A stretch of 64,000 nucleotides of DNA, taken from contig JBCBRY010000037.1 in assembly GCA_039819485.1 (NCBI GenBank), forward strand, positions 6,290-70,289, written 5' to 3'. Origin of the DNA: UBA6168 sp039819485. GTDB taxonomy: Bacteria > Bacteroidota > Bacteroidia > Chitinophagales > Saprospiraceae. Below the pieces are notes generated by a model. That model was not told the origin of the DNA and ran no database searches. It saw only the letters and a program-made list of their open reading frames with translations. Of the stretch, positions 37,768 through 46,194 are shown piece after piece. Within the stretch, counting starts at the first letter, position 1. Each line of letters opens with the position of its first letter. The translations under genes were made by a program, and so were the position numbers.

Positions 37768-38292
37768 ATGAAAGAAGACACATTCCAAGATGTAGTGCCC
37801 ACTAACGAAGGTGGCTATTCTTCCGACTACGAAACGCAACGAGACAAACCTATGCCCAGTTACAACCACTCCATTCTCCAACTTAAGATTGGAACATTAC
37901 TTTACAATTATTATGGTAAAGAATTCACCTTGGGTTCGGAAACTGATTTAGACCTTCCCAATGCCTCCCGTCCAACGGTTCCGGATATTTCGATTTTCGA
38001 AAAAAGAAAACCGAGTTTATCCAATGATACTCTAAAGGTAAAAGAACCTCCGCTCACCACCATTGAAATTCTTTCACCAAAACAAGACCTGGAAAATGTA
38101 AAGGATAAAATATTCAACAATTATTTTCCGGCAGGAATCAAATCGGCATGGGTCGTCGTACCAACCACCCGCACCGTCACCATTTACACCCCCGATGAAA
38201 AATTCGTCACTTACGCTACCGGAAAGTTTACGGACGGGGCTACCGGCATCGCGCTCGATATCGATGAAGTTTTTGAAGACCTTGAGTTATGA
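37768..38292 (+). CDS. Uma2 family PD-(D/E)XK protein
   Basis: 174 residues. The core has NHSILQLKIGTLLYNYY, the catalytic VPDISIF aspartate, then PPLTTIEILSPKQ (the ExL variant of ExK found in Uma2), and GIKSAWVVVPTTRTVTIY. The family is abundant in cyanobacteria and some Bacteroidota, often in many copies. Its role is unknown and nuclease activity is only predicted. Its stop overlaps the start of the galactanase gene (ATGA), which is an odd partner. Confidence 0.8.
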   Translation: MKEDTFQDVVPTNEGGYSSDYETQRDKPMPSYNHSILQLKIGTLLYNYYGKEFTLGSETDLDLPNASRPTVPDISIFEKRKPSLSNDTLKVKEPPLTTIEILSPKQDLENVKDKIFNNYFPAGIKSAWVVVPTTRTVTIYTPDEKFVTYATGKFTDGATGIALDIDEVFEDLEL

Positions 38293-39674
38293 CAAAAAAC
38301 TTATTCTCCTTTTTTTCTTTATTTTTTTTCATCATAAATTTCACTTCCGCTCAGTGCTTGATCACTGGTGCCGACTTGTCTTACGTAAATACTATTGAAG
38401 CCTCTGGCGGTGTTTACCAAAATGGAAATGGCGAAGTGGTCGATCCGTTTGAATACTTTGCCGAACGGGGTGCCGGTATGGTCAGGATGCGCCTTTGGCA
38501 TACACCCGAAAATTTAACCAGCGCATGCGGCCAGCCAATTTCTACCAATAATTTATCGGATGTTATCATGGCATTTAAAAGAGCGAAAAATGCCGGCATG
38601 CAATTAAACCTGGCCATTCATTACGGTGATTATTTCAACGATCCCAGCAAGCAAAAAATGCCGGCAGCCTGGCAAGGGCTCTCCCACGAAATATTATTGG
38701 ATTCTATTTATCGGTACACTTTTACGGTTTTAAATAAATTGAATACAGAAAATATTTTACCCGACGTAGTGGCCATCGGCAACGAAACCACCGGGGGCTT
38801 TGTGGATGCCACAGCCAATACCGACGGGTGGGAATGGCCTCAGGACGCAGAGAAGTTTAATATAGGGTTTAAAGCCGTGGACGATTTTAATTCAGCCAAT
38901 AATTCGTCCGTTAAAAAGGCCGTTCATTTTACGGACAAAACTGCTGCATGGTTGAGCGGATTATTTAACGAAAATAATATTACCAACTATGACATCATAG
39001 GTTTATCATTCTATCCAAAATGGACGGAGTTTAATTCCATCGATGAATTTGGGAATTTAATCAGTGATTTAAAATCAACTTATCAAAAAGAAATAATGGT
39101 TTTTGAAACGGGTGTTCCCTGGACAACCGACTTTGCTGATAACTACAATAATTTCATGTCTGACTTTGGCCCCCTGAATTACCCGGTTTCGCCCCAGGGC
39201 CAAAAAGATTTTTTAATGGCCCTCGCCCAGTCGGTTTATGAAAATGGAGCAACAGCCCTGATCTATTGGGAGCCGGCCTGGATATCCTCCAACATGTGCG
39301 ACCTATGGGGACAAGGCTCTTCCTATGAAAATGTATCTTTTTTCGATTTCAACAATGCCAACCAGCCGTTGCCTGCTTTCGACTTTTTCGACTTTTGTTC
39401 AAGTGTCAACAACAATAATAATTTGCCCAAATCATTTAGTATAAATATTTTCCCCAACCCCAATGACAATAAAGAGTTGCGAATTAATTCATCAGAAAAA
39501 ATCGTATCGTGGGAATTGATTTATTTAAATGGACAAGTGATCGAAAATGGTATTTTTGAAAATAATAACACCAATTACAAAATTACTTTTGAACAGGACT
39601 TTATCGGTATTCATTATTTAAAATTAAAAACTTCTTCTGGGGAAACCTTTAGTAAAAAAATTAATTTTAAATAA
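38289..39674 (+). CDS. arabinogalactan endo-beta-1,4-galactanase (GH53) with T9SS sorting domain
   Basis: 461 residues. Signal peptide, then a GH53 TIM barrel: ITGADLSY, RMRLWHTP, LNLAIHYGDYFNDP, acid/base Glu166 in AIGNETTGG, and nucleophile Glu near 276 in VFETGVPW. The last ~75 residues (SINIFPNPNDNKELRI to YLKLKTSSGETFSKKINF) are a type A T9SS C-terminal signal, so the enzyme should be exported and surface-bound. It cleaves beta-1,4-galactan of plant or algal origin. ATGA overlap with Uma2. Confidence 0.9.
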   Translation: MTKNLFSFFSLFFFIINFTSAQCLITGADLSYVNTIEASGGVYQNGNGEVVDPFEYFAERGAGMVRMRLWHTPENLTSACGQPISTNNLSDVIMAFKRAKNAGMQLNLAIHYGDYFNDPSKQKMPAAWQGLSHEILLDSIYRYTFTVLNKLNTENILPDVVAIGNETTGGFVDATANTDGWEWPQDAEKFNIGFKAVDDFNSANNSSVKKAVHFTDKTAAWLSGLFNENNITNYDIIGLSFYPKWTEFNSIDEFGNLISDLKSTYQKEIMVFETGVPWTTDFADNYNNFMSDFGPLNYPVSPQGQKDFLMALAQSVYENGATALIYWEPAWISSNMCDLWGQGSSYENVSFFDFNNANQPLPAFDFFDFCSSVNNNNNLPKSFSINIFPNPNDNKELRINSSEKIVSWELIYLNGQVIENGIFENNNTNYKITFEQDFIGIHYLKLKTSSGETFSKKINFK

Positions 39675-39883
39675 ACAGCCAAACTCACCCCCACCGCTTT
39701 TCGGTTTGCCTGACAACAATGCCAATCGGCACTCATCGCTTTATATTTTTCCGGAGCCCTGGCACTTCCAAAAGTTAAATACTGGCAAATGAAATGGCTA
39801 TTTTCATCCTGCTCCGGTTTATATAAAGTGAGACTGAACCCAGACCCGTCAGATTTTGAAAATTTTACATCCTGCCTGCCCCT

Positions 39884-40483
39884 ATGATAAATTTCAAAAT
39901 AGCCCTGCTTATTTATGTATTAATTTATAATGGCCTGATCATTATCGGCCAATCCTATTTCTTATATAAAAAAACCGGTATCAATCCGTTCAATAAAATG
40001 GGCAGACAGGACGCCCAGGGGTTCAATGAAAAAGTACTCATATTTGGTGCTTGCCTGATCCCGGTCATTGCCATTGTATTTGCTTTTTTTGAAAAAATAT
40101 ATTTCTACTTTGTACCAATCGAATATCTGGAAATAAGTCTGATAAAACACTCCGGCCTCACCTTAGCTTTTGGAGGGCTGGGAACAGCCTTTATCGGACA
40201 GCTGCAAATGGGCAATTCCTGGCGGACGGGCATTGATAAAAAAACAAAAACAGCACTTATCACTCATGGCCTGTTTAAATATTCCCGCAACCCCATTTAC
40301 CTGGCGCTCTTAATTTCCTTACTGGGTTTCTTTTTAATGGCACCAAACGCAGTCAGTCTTTGCTGCCTGGTGTTGGCCTATCCGTCGGTAGAAATAAAAA
40401 TCAGGTTTGAAGAAATGCATTTGGAACAAATGCATGGGAAAGCATTTTATGAATATCAAAAAAAAGTGCGGCGGTGGGTTTGA
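39884..40483 (+). CDS. isoprenylcysteine methyltransferase-like membrane protein
   Basis: 199 residues, with several transmembrane spans. The C-terminal half has ALITHGLFKYSRNPIYLALL, the RNP motif of the ICMT/PEMT methyltransferase family, and ends EIKIRFEEMHLEQMHGKAFYEYQKKVRRW with the paired Glu typical of the family. The natural substrate in bacteria is unknown. No partner gene nearby. Confidence 0.8.
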   Translation: MINFKIALLIYVLIYNGLIIIGQSYFLYKKTGINPFNKMGRQDAQGFNEKVLIFGACLIPVIAIVFAFFEKIYFYFVPIEYLEISLIKHSGLTLAFGGLGTAFIGQLQMGNSWRTGIDKKTKTALITHGLFKYSRNPIYLALLISLLGFFLMAPNAVSLCCLVLAYPSVEIKIRFEEMHLEQMHGKAFYEYQKKVRRWV

Positions 40484-40489
40484 TAGAAA

Positions 40490-40555
40490 TTATGGGTTAT
40501 GGGTTATGAGTTATTGCCAGCGTGAAACAACTCATAACCCATAACTTATAACTCA
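40490..40555. terminator. heptad hairpin between convergent genes (GTTATGG type)
   Basis: Perfect 17-bp core arms GTTATGGGTTATGAGTT (40496-40512) and its complement (40529-40545), extended imperfectly on both sides, with a 16-nt loop. Both arms are built from 7-nt units (TTATGGG, TTATGAG / CTCATAA, CCCATAA). It sits between two convergent stops, so it should act as a bidirectional terminator. The unit is shared with 61378-61436 and 35273-35293. Confidence 0.75.
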
Positions 40556-43500
40556 AAAGTCCATTCCAATTGAAAAATACAACCGCGGATCTTGTACCTC
40601 CCGCGTCTCTACGCCCCAGGCATAATCGAGACGGACAAAATAACCGAACAACAAGGTGCGGATACCGCCGCCATAACCGTACACGATCGGGTCGCGGAAA
40701 TAATTCACCTCAATGCTTACGCTACCATTTTCATCCTGCCAGGTATTGAGCGGGCTGGTTTCGTTGAAAGGGTTCACACCTTGCCAGGCAGTACCGGCAT
40801 CGAAAAAACCGACCAGCTGGAAATTGCGGACGAAGTTCTTGGAGGAACGGGGGAAAATATACCGCAGCACCGGTGTGCGGAATTCAGCATTGAAGAGTGC
40901 GTAGGAATTCCCGTTACGGACATTCAGCTTAAAACCCCGGGCATTAGTGGCAATGGCACGGTAGACAAAATCATCTCCAGTCGGCAATGGATTGGTCTCT
41001 GTATCGAACTGTGGAATCAGCCAACTATCCGTGCCACCCAGCATGTACAGTATTTTTTCCTGACCAAAAGACGTTGCCCCGGCCAGTCGGGTAGCCAGTA
41101 CGGACCACTTCAACACGCGTTGATAATGGCGGGCATCCAACCCAAGTACGGTCATGAAACCATCGTTGACATCAAACGAAAAATTTTCGCGGAGATCCAC
41201 TTCAAATCCTTTGACTACTTCGGCAAAGAATTTATAGCGCGTCCCATTTTTGATATTGAGCGAAACATCAAGGGTATTATCAAAAACATATTCCCCCCTG
41301 ACACCGAATCGCTGGGTCCGCTGGGTCGGGAATTCAAGAGTGCCCAGGTCAGAAGACAGCACCACCGTTTTGTCAAAGCGCGCTGTCGCAGACCCTCGAA
41401 TGCTGGTAAAAATATCCAGCGGGTAACGCACCTGGTATTGCAGCAAAAAAGTAGAATTGTCGTACTTGATCGGCGGTGGTGCCGGCTCTTCGGTAAACCG
41501 TAGACGGCGACGATAAACTGCATAACGCTTGTCGAGCCTTTTCTTTTTGTCGTGGAAAAAAGCAAAATATTCTGCGCCATTGAAAGAAGTAGGGATACGC
41601 ACCCCTCCCTCAAACTCATAGTCTTCCAACAAGTCTTTAAAATTAGCTTTCAACAGGATGCCCGGTGGTGGATAACCAAAATCCTGCGGCACCCCTGCAA
41701 AGGTGTTCAGGCCATCGAACAGGAAGCCATTGTCCAGTTGGGTCGTCACAAAATCAGTGCGGAATTTCAGGCGGTACGGAATGATACGGCTCGAACGGAA
41801 GTCATGTACCTTCTTGGTATCGTCTTCTTCTTCCACCGCCTGGTACACCACTGGAGGCTGCAAATCCTGCACTTTCGCTTCCGTTTTAGGTTCATCGGTC
41901 TTTTGCACTACCGGGACCTCCTCATCGTCAAATTCACTCTGGAACAAATAATTATCAATATCAATCGGCGTGGTGTCCTGTTTTTCCCGGGGAACTTCGG
42001 AAACGTCGATCGGCTCGGTGCCACTATCTTCGAGGGTCGTTTCAATTTCCACTTTTTCTTTTTCCAAGACCGGAGCCGATAATATTTTTACTTTTTGTTG
42101 CTGGTATTTGGTAAACGTCGGAACGACCGCTGTTTCAGGGGAAAAGTCCGCCAGGTGTACCGACCACTCCCCGTTTCGATGAAATAATTGTACGTAGCGC
42201 TGGTTGCTGCGGGCCTTGTGCTGGGCCAGGATGTTGCGGTCATAATTGGATGCAAAATGATTGACTGCGCGCTGCTTGATGACAGTATCCATACGGACGG
42301 ATTTGATCTGCGAATAAGCAACGCTGTCCAGTTTTTCTGAAATAACAGTATCAGCATGCAGGCGCATTTCCGTCCCGTCCTCGAAAGTAATGATGTTGTC
42401 GAAATGATGAATGTAATCTTCCAGGTAGCCATTTTTACGGTTGACGATCCCCGTTTCATCGGTCATGAATGAAAACCAGGTGCCGTCGACTGCAATGGGC
42501 GAGCGCTCATTGGCGTGGGGTGTATTGGTAACCTGCACCAGCTCACCCGAACCATTGAAACGGACAGAGTCGAGGTTGAGGTAAAAAATGTCAAAGTTGG
42601 TAATCGGCAGCACCGTGTCCAGCGATGCCCGAATGTTCAATGAATCAGGCCGGTTGGAGGAGAAGAGAATGCCCCGCTGGCCATGCACATTTACAAAAGA
42701 GGCGTCAAGGTCGTCCCAAAAATCGGTTGTCAGCCGCTGCGATTGGCGGGTCTGAGAGTAATATAAAAACAAGTCCGACTGGCCCCGCACCGCAGCAGAA
42801 AACACAAAATCATTCGAGGTCACATAGTCGATGCTGTAGATCCGCTGGAACTGGGTGTTCATGTCCTCGGTAATTTTATCCTTGGTCATGACGTTGTATT
42901 TTGTCAAAGAAATGAGGTCGCGGCGCTCATAGACCAGCGCCAATTCCAGGCCGTTGGGATTCCAGGCCAACAGCGGGTAATTATAATCGGTTGCCTGCAA
43001 AGCATTTCGAAAGCCTCCCTTGTACACGAGCGTCCGGTCGCCGGTCGCCAAATCCTGCATATATACTTTCATGCGACCGATTTCATTGACGGCGTATGCG
43101 ATCTTGGTGCCGTCGGGGCTGATTTTTAATTCTGTGATTGGCGACTGGCGTTTGTTCCTGATTTTCACTTTTCCTTCCAAGGCTGCAGTCGAAACACAGG
43201 AAGCGGTTTCGCTCTCGTAGCGCTGGCGAAAATAGTTTTCCCAGCTCTCCACCGTTTTTCCATAAGTACTGCCCAGCACATATAAAAAACCACTGTCCAC
43301 ACTGCGGTTGATGCGGGTAAGGTAGAGCAGATTGGCCACAGTAGCATACCCGTAATGTTGGCTGATAAAATGCCAGAGCGAGTGCCCCACAATCTGGGGA
43401 TACTCATCAGCCATTTCCTCGAAACCTTCGTATTCCCCCGACTGGAACATATCCCTGAGGTGATTATCGAGGCTGGTATTCCAATCTTCGCCGACAAAAG

Positions 43501-44089
43501 AGATCAGTCCTTCTTTGAACCAGACCGGCAAATTCATCATCACGGCATTCTGGACAATCTCCTGCAAATTCGAACCAAACAGCATGGCATTCAAATAGAC
43601 CGAAGCCACCCCGGCTCGCACCTGTCGCCGTAGGTCGTTATGGTCGCCATTGAAATAAACGAACATCTTGTTGTTGACAAATTTGGTTTGTCCACCTGCA
43701 TTGAGGCCGCTCACATTGCCCGTCGCTGCCTGGACGGTAGCACTGCTCTTACTGACTTTTGTTGAAAAAACCTCCGTGCTGCCAATATTGCTCTGTTTCA
43801 AATCCGTTACATCGTTGTACACAATGATCTCGATCTTATCATTCATGCGGTGTTCCAGAATACCCTGTATTTCATAAAAATCGTACTCCGCCATCTGCAC
43901 TACGGCCTGCCCCACCAAGCGGCCATCGCCATACCAGTATGTGACGAAGTTGCGGCTTTCGTACTGAGACCATTCCGCAAATTTTTCGTGGTATTGCACC
44001 CGGTTTTTACCAAATTCAGTTTGGGTGGTTTGGCCAATGGAAAGAGTGGCCACGAAGAGCATCAGAAAAATTGAGTAAAAAATTCGCAT
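40553..44089 (-). CDS. large TolB-like propeller protein with outer-membrane barrel C-terminus
   Basis: 1178 residues. Signal peptide (MRIFYSIFLMLFVATLSIG), then a peptidase-MA-like region (VVQMAEYDFYEIQGILEH, LPVWFKEGLISFVGED). A TolB-type beta-propeller follows with ITELKISPDGTKIAYAV, LLAWNPNGLELALVYERR and ILFSSNRPDSL blades. The C-terminal ~400 residues form a barrel of the surface-antigen type, with a closing strand DPRLYFSIGMDF. This architecture is widespread in Bacteroidota. It probably sits in the outer membrane with the propeller in the periplasm. The HExxH zinc motif is absent, so protease activity is doubtful. Confidence 0.8.
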   Translation of the reverse strand: MRIFYSIFLMLFVATLSIGQTTQTEFGKNRVQYHEKFAEWSQYESRNFVTYWYGDGRLVGQAVVQMAEYDFYEIQGILEHRMNDKIEIIVYNDVTDLKQSNIGSTEVFSTKVSKSSATVQAATGNVSGLNAGGQTKFVNNKMFVYFNGDHNDLRRQVRAGVASVYLNAMLFGSNLQEIVQNAVMMNLPVWFKEGLISFVGEDWNTSLDNHLRDMFQSGEYEGFEEMADEYPQIVGHSLWHFISQHYGYATVANLLYLTRINRSVDSGFLYVLGSTYGKTVESWENYFRQRYESETASCVSTAALEGKVKIRNKRQSPITELKISPDGTKIAYAVNEIGRMKVYMQDLATGDRTLVYKGGFRNALQATDYNYPLLAWNPNGLELALVYERRDLISLTKYNVMTKDKITEDMNTQFQRIYSIDYVTSNDFVFSAAVRGQSDLFLYYSQTRQSQRLTTDFWDDLDASFVNVHGQRGILFSSNRPDSLNIRASLDTVLPITNFDIFYLNLDSVRFNGSGELVQVTNTPHANERSPIAVDGTWFSFMTDETGIVNRKNGYLEDYIHHFDNIITFEDGTEMRLHADTVISEKLDSVAYSQIKSVRMDTVIKQRAVNHFASNYDRNILAQHKARSNQRYVQLFHRNGEWSVHLADFSPETAVVPTFTKYQQQKVKILSAPVLEKEKVEIETTLEDSGTEPIDVSEVPREKQDTTPIDIDNYLFQSEFDDEEVPVVQKTDEPKTEAKVQDLQPPVVYQAVEEEDDTKKVHDFRSSRIIPYRLKFRTDFVTTQLDNGFLFDGLNTFAGVPQDFGYPPPGILLKANFKDLLEDYEFEGGVRIPTSFNGAEYFAFFHDKKKRLDKRYAVYRRRLRFTEEPAPPPIKYDNSTFLLQYQVRYPLDIFTSIRGSATARFDKTVVLSSDLGTLEFPTQRTQRFGVRGEYVFDNTLDVSLNIKNGTRYKFFAEVVKGFEVDLRENFSFDVNDGFMTVLGLDARHYQRVLKWSVLATRLAGATSFGQEKILYMLGGTDSWLIPQFDTETNPLPTGDDFVYRAIATNARGFKLNVRNGNSYALFNAEFRTPVLRYIFPRSSKNFVRNFQLVGFFDAGTAWQGVNPFNETSPLNTWQDENGSVSIEVNYFRDPIVYGYGGGIRTLLFGYFVRLDYAWGVETREVQDPRLYFSIGMDF

Positions 44090-44524
44090 GTCAGGTTAAT
44101 TATCGGTGGGCGGCAGACGTTCAACAGAAAGGCAGACGGCTTAACCGCAAAAGGTTTCATATTGTTTTCATACAAACCGAAAAATAGACGCTAATATAGA
44201 ACGGCACTGGAGGGATATCTATTTTTCAATGAAAAAATCGAACCGTGTTTTTTAGCAGGGAAGTCGCACAGTAGACGAGTAAACATTAATCATGTTTGGC
44301 CTACTCGCCTGCTTATCCTACTTTATCAGGTACGTATCACTCAGCACTACTAAAAATACTACCTTCGCCGCAAATTGTTCAATGAAAAGCCAAATTAAGG
44401 ATTGTTTGAGACAATTTTAAGTGGCAAAGTAGGCGAGCAGGTGAGTAGGCAAGTAAGCTAAATACGATGAATGCCATCTTGTCTATTTTGCGACTTGCCT
44501 ACTCGCTTACTAAAAAAAATAAAC
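44090..44524. other. 435-bp divergent intergenic region rich in ACTCGCCT-like repeats
   Basis: It lies between the starts of the giant propeller gene and the hydrolase gene. It carries scattered copies of CTACTCGCC/AGTAGGCGAG, including the hairpin at 44443-44504 and single copies near 44270-44320. The remainder is AT-rich. No further gene was seen. Confidence 0.5.
44443..44504. repeat. 12-bp inverted repeat GAGTAGGCAAGT / ACTTGCCTACTC
   Basis: Perfect 12-bp arms around a 38-nt loop, ending 20 bases before the hydrolase ATG. The outer bases continue imperfectly (GGCGAGCAGGT / CGCTTACT). A related set of GCAAGTGGGCAAGT units lies at 36061-36080 with TGCCCACTCG at 36111. Confidence 0.65.
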
Positions 44525-45163
44525 ATGAATATTGGGATCTTCACTTTCAGCCCCTTTCAGGAAAACACTTATGTTCTTTACGACGATAGCAAAGAATGCA
44601 TCATCATTGATCCGGGGTGTTATGAAAACAGTGAAAAACTGGAGCTAGACAATTTTATTGTGGCCAACGAATTGAAACCAGTGCGGCTGATCAACACGCA
44701 TTGCCACATCGACCATGTTTTTGGGAATAAATTCGTAGCAGAACGCTACGGACTGGAACTGGAAATCCACGAAGGTGAATTGCCCGTTTTGCAGGCCTGC
44801 CCACAGGTGAGTGTTTTCTATGGCATTCCTTATAAGGAGCATTCTCCCATGCCAGGGAAATACATTGCCGCTGGCGATGAGATCGCCTTCGGAAATACAA
44901 AACTGGAAACGCTGTTTACGCCCGGCCATTCTCCTGCCAGCATTTCTTTTTTCAATCGGGCAGCCCAAATCCTCATTGCCGGGGATGTACTCTTCCACGA
45001 AAGCATTGGCCGGACGGACCTGCCCGGCGGTGACCATGCCACGCTGATCAAAAGCATCAAAGAGCAACTGTTCCCGCTTGGGGACGAAGTGGCCGTCTAT
45101 CCCGGTCACGGGCCCGCCACCACGATCGGACATGAGAAAGCGCACAATCCGTTTCTGCGATAG
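44525..45163 (+). CDS. metallo-beta-lactamase-fold hydrolase (glyoxalase II-like)
   Basis: 212 residues from ATG 44525. THCHIDH is the HxHxDH zinc motif. A second His lies in LFTPGHSP, the metal-bridging Asp in LIAGDVLF, and the last His in VYPGHGPAT. The family hydrolyses thioesters such as S-lactoylglutathione or related substrates. The stop codon's last base is the first base of the palindrome that follows. Confidence 0.9.
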   Translation: MNIGIFTFSPFQENTYVLYDDSKECIIIDPGCYENSEKLELDNFIVANELKPVRLINTHCHIDHVFGNKFVAERYGLELEIHEGELPVLQACPQVSVFYGIPYKEHSPMPGKYIAAGDEIAFGNTKLETLFTPGHSPASISFFNRAAQILIAGDVLFHESIGRTDLPGGDHATLIKSIKEQLFPLGDEVAVYPGHGPATTIGHEKAHNPFLR

Positions 45164-45220
45164 GCAGGAATGAAACCTGAAGAATGAAAAATTTTTCATT
45201 CTTCAGGTTTCATTCCTGCC
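45163..45220. repeat. 58-bp perfect palindrome without a loop
   Basis: 29-bp arms, 45163-45191 and 45192-45220, exact reverse complements with no spacer (centre AAAAATTTTT). Inside the arm GAATGAA occurs twice, 15 bases apart. It starts at the last base of the hydrolase stop codon. Transcribed, it would form an extremely stable hairpin, so it may be the gene's terminator. A loopless palindrome this long is unusual for that job. Confidence 0.9.
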
Positions 45221-45333
45221 ACTGACATTTCTCATTGCTCCTCCCTCATTTTCCGCAGACCTTTGTATCGATTTAACAGCAAATGAATTGCAACAGCCAC
45301 TTCTGCATTGAAGGCTCCTAAACATCTGTCATC

Positions 45334-45822
45334 ATGAAACTTAGAACCCTCAAATATTTTGTACTTGGCACTGTTACCGCAGTCCTTTTAGCTTTTGTCA
45401 TCTATTCCCACCAAGATTCGAAAGAGGTCTCCGGTCTTTGGAATAAAAACGGCACGCCACAGTTGGCCTCTTTGTCCATCCTGCCACAGTCCACCTGGCA
45501 CTCTCCACCCGACAACGGCATCTCCCCTGCCAACATCGTCCATTTCGAAGCCGAGCGCATGGGTACCGAAACCGTTCTCAACTGGGACGCCGTGGATGAA
45601 CTCAACCTTGTCGGCTTCCAGGTAGAACGCTCGTGCGGCGACCAGCCTTTCGAGCGCATCGGCTGGGTGTACTCCCGCGAAATATCCCATAAACCGAACT
45701 ACGACTTCACCGACCGCTCCGCCCACTTCGACGAATCTTGCCTCTACCGCCTGAAAATGGTGGACTTCGGCGGAGAGAGCGCTTATTCGCCCGCAGTGCA
45801 GGTGCCGGGGGCGAAGTTTTAG
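45334..45822 (+). CDS. small exported protein with FN3-like domain
   Basis: 162 residues with an N-terminal hydrophobic anchor (YFVLGTVTAVLLAFVIY). The later part FEAERMGTETVLNWDAVDELNLVGFQVERSCGDQPFERIGWV to YRLKMVDFGGESAYSPAVQV is the strand pattern of the FN3-like domain that usually sits just before T9SS sorting domains. Here the sorting domain itself is missing, so the protein may be a truncated relic or a membrane-anchored form. Confidence 0.6.
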   Translation: MKLRTLKYFVLGTVTAVLLAFVIYSHQDSKEVSGLWNKNGTPQLASLSILPQSTWHSPPDNGISPANIVHFEAERMGTETVLNWDAVDELNLVGFQVERSCGDQPFERIGWVYSREISHKPNYDFTDRSAHFDESCLYRLKMVDFGGESAYSPAVQVPGAKF

Positions 45823-46194
45823 TGGAAGAGGAGAGTTGCGGCCAATATGGTTTTTATCGAAAAATAATTTGCCCTTCGCTGGCTCAAAACATAAAGCGGT
45901 GTTACCGGTTGCAAACGATAACACCGTTTGGTCATTCTTGATATTCTTTATAGATAAATATTATTTAAGTAGTATATTTACGGAATTACATTTATTTATT
46001 ACTGACCACCATTTTAGCACTGAAAAATTATTTGTAACGGCTTAAAATTGGTTCTAATTGCTATTTTTTTAGTTATTCATTTTTTAAAATAATTTATTTG
46101 AAGCTAAATTGGCCCCGGATGATATCCGGAACAGGGTGTACATATTAACAAGTTAGGCACAAGCAAGAAAAGAAAAACAAAGATTGGATTCAGG
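45823..46194. other. 372-bp gap ahead of the TIR-STAND gene
   Basis: Contains the palindrome at 45897-45926 and a small symmetric site CCGGAT-GAT-ATCCGG at 46115-46129, 65 bases before the TIR gene ATG. The latter could be an operator or chance. The rest is very AT-rich. No gene. Confidence 0.4.
45897..45926. repeat. second copy of the AGCGGTGTTACCG palindrome family
   Basis: CGGTGTTA and TAACACCG (8-bp arms) enclose a 14-nt loop with a weaker inner stem. The 15 bases AAAGCGGTGTTACCG (45893-45907) are identical to the start of the element at 27195-27209. It lies about 270 bp before the TIR-STAND gene. Confidence 0.6.

Noticed and set aside
40592..41503. 303-codon plus-strand open frame opposite the TolB-like gene
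   Set aside because: The minus-strand gene has a signal peptide, propeller blades and barrel; the plus-strand frame has no recognisable feature.
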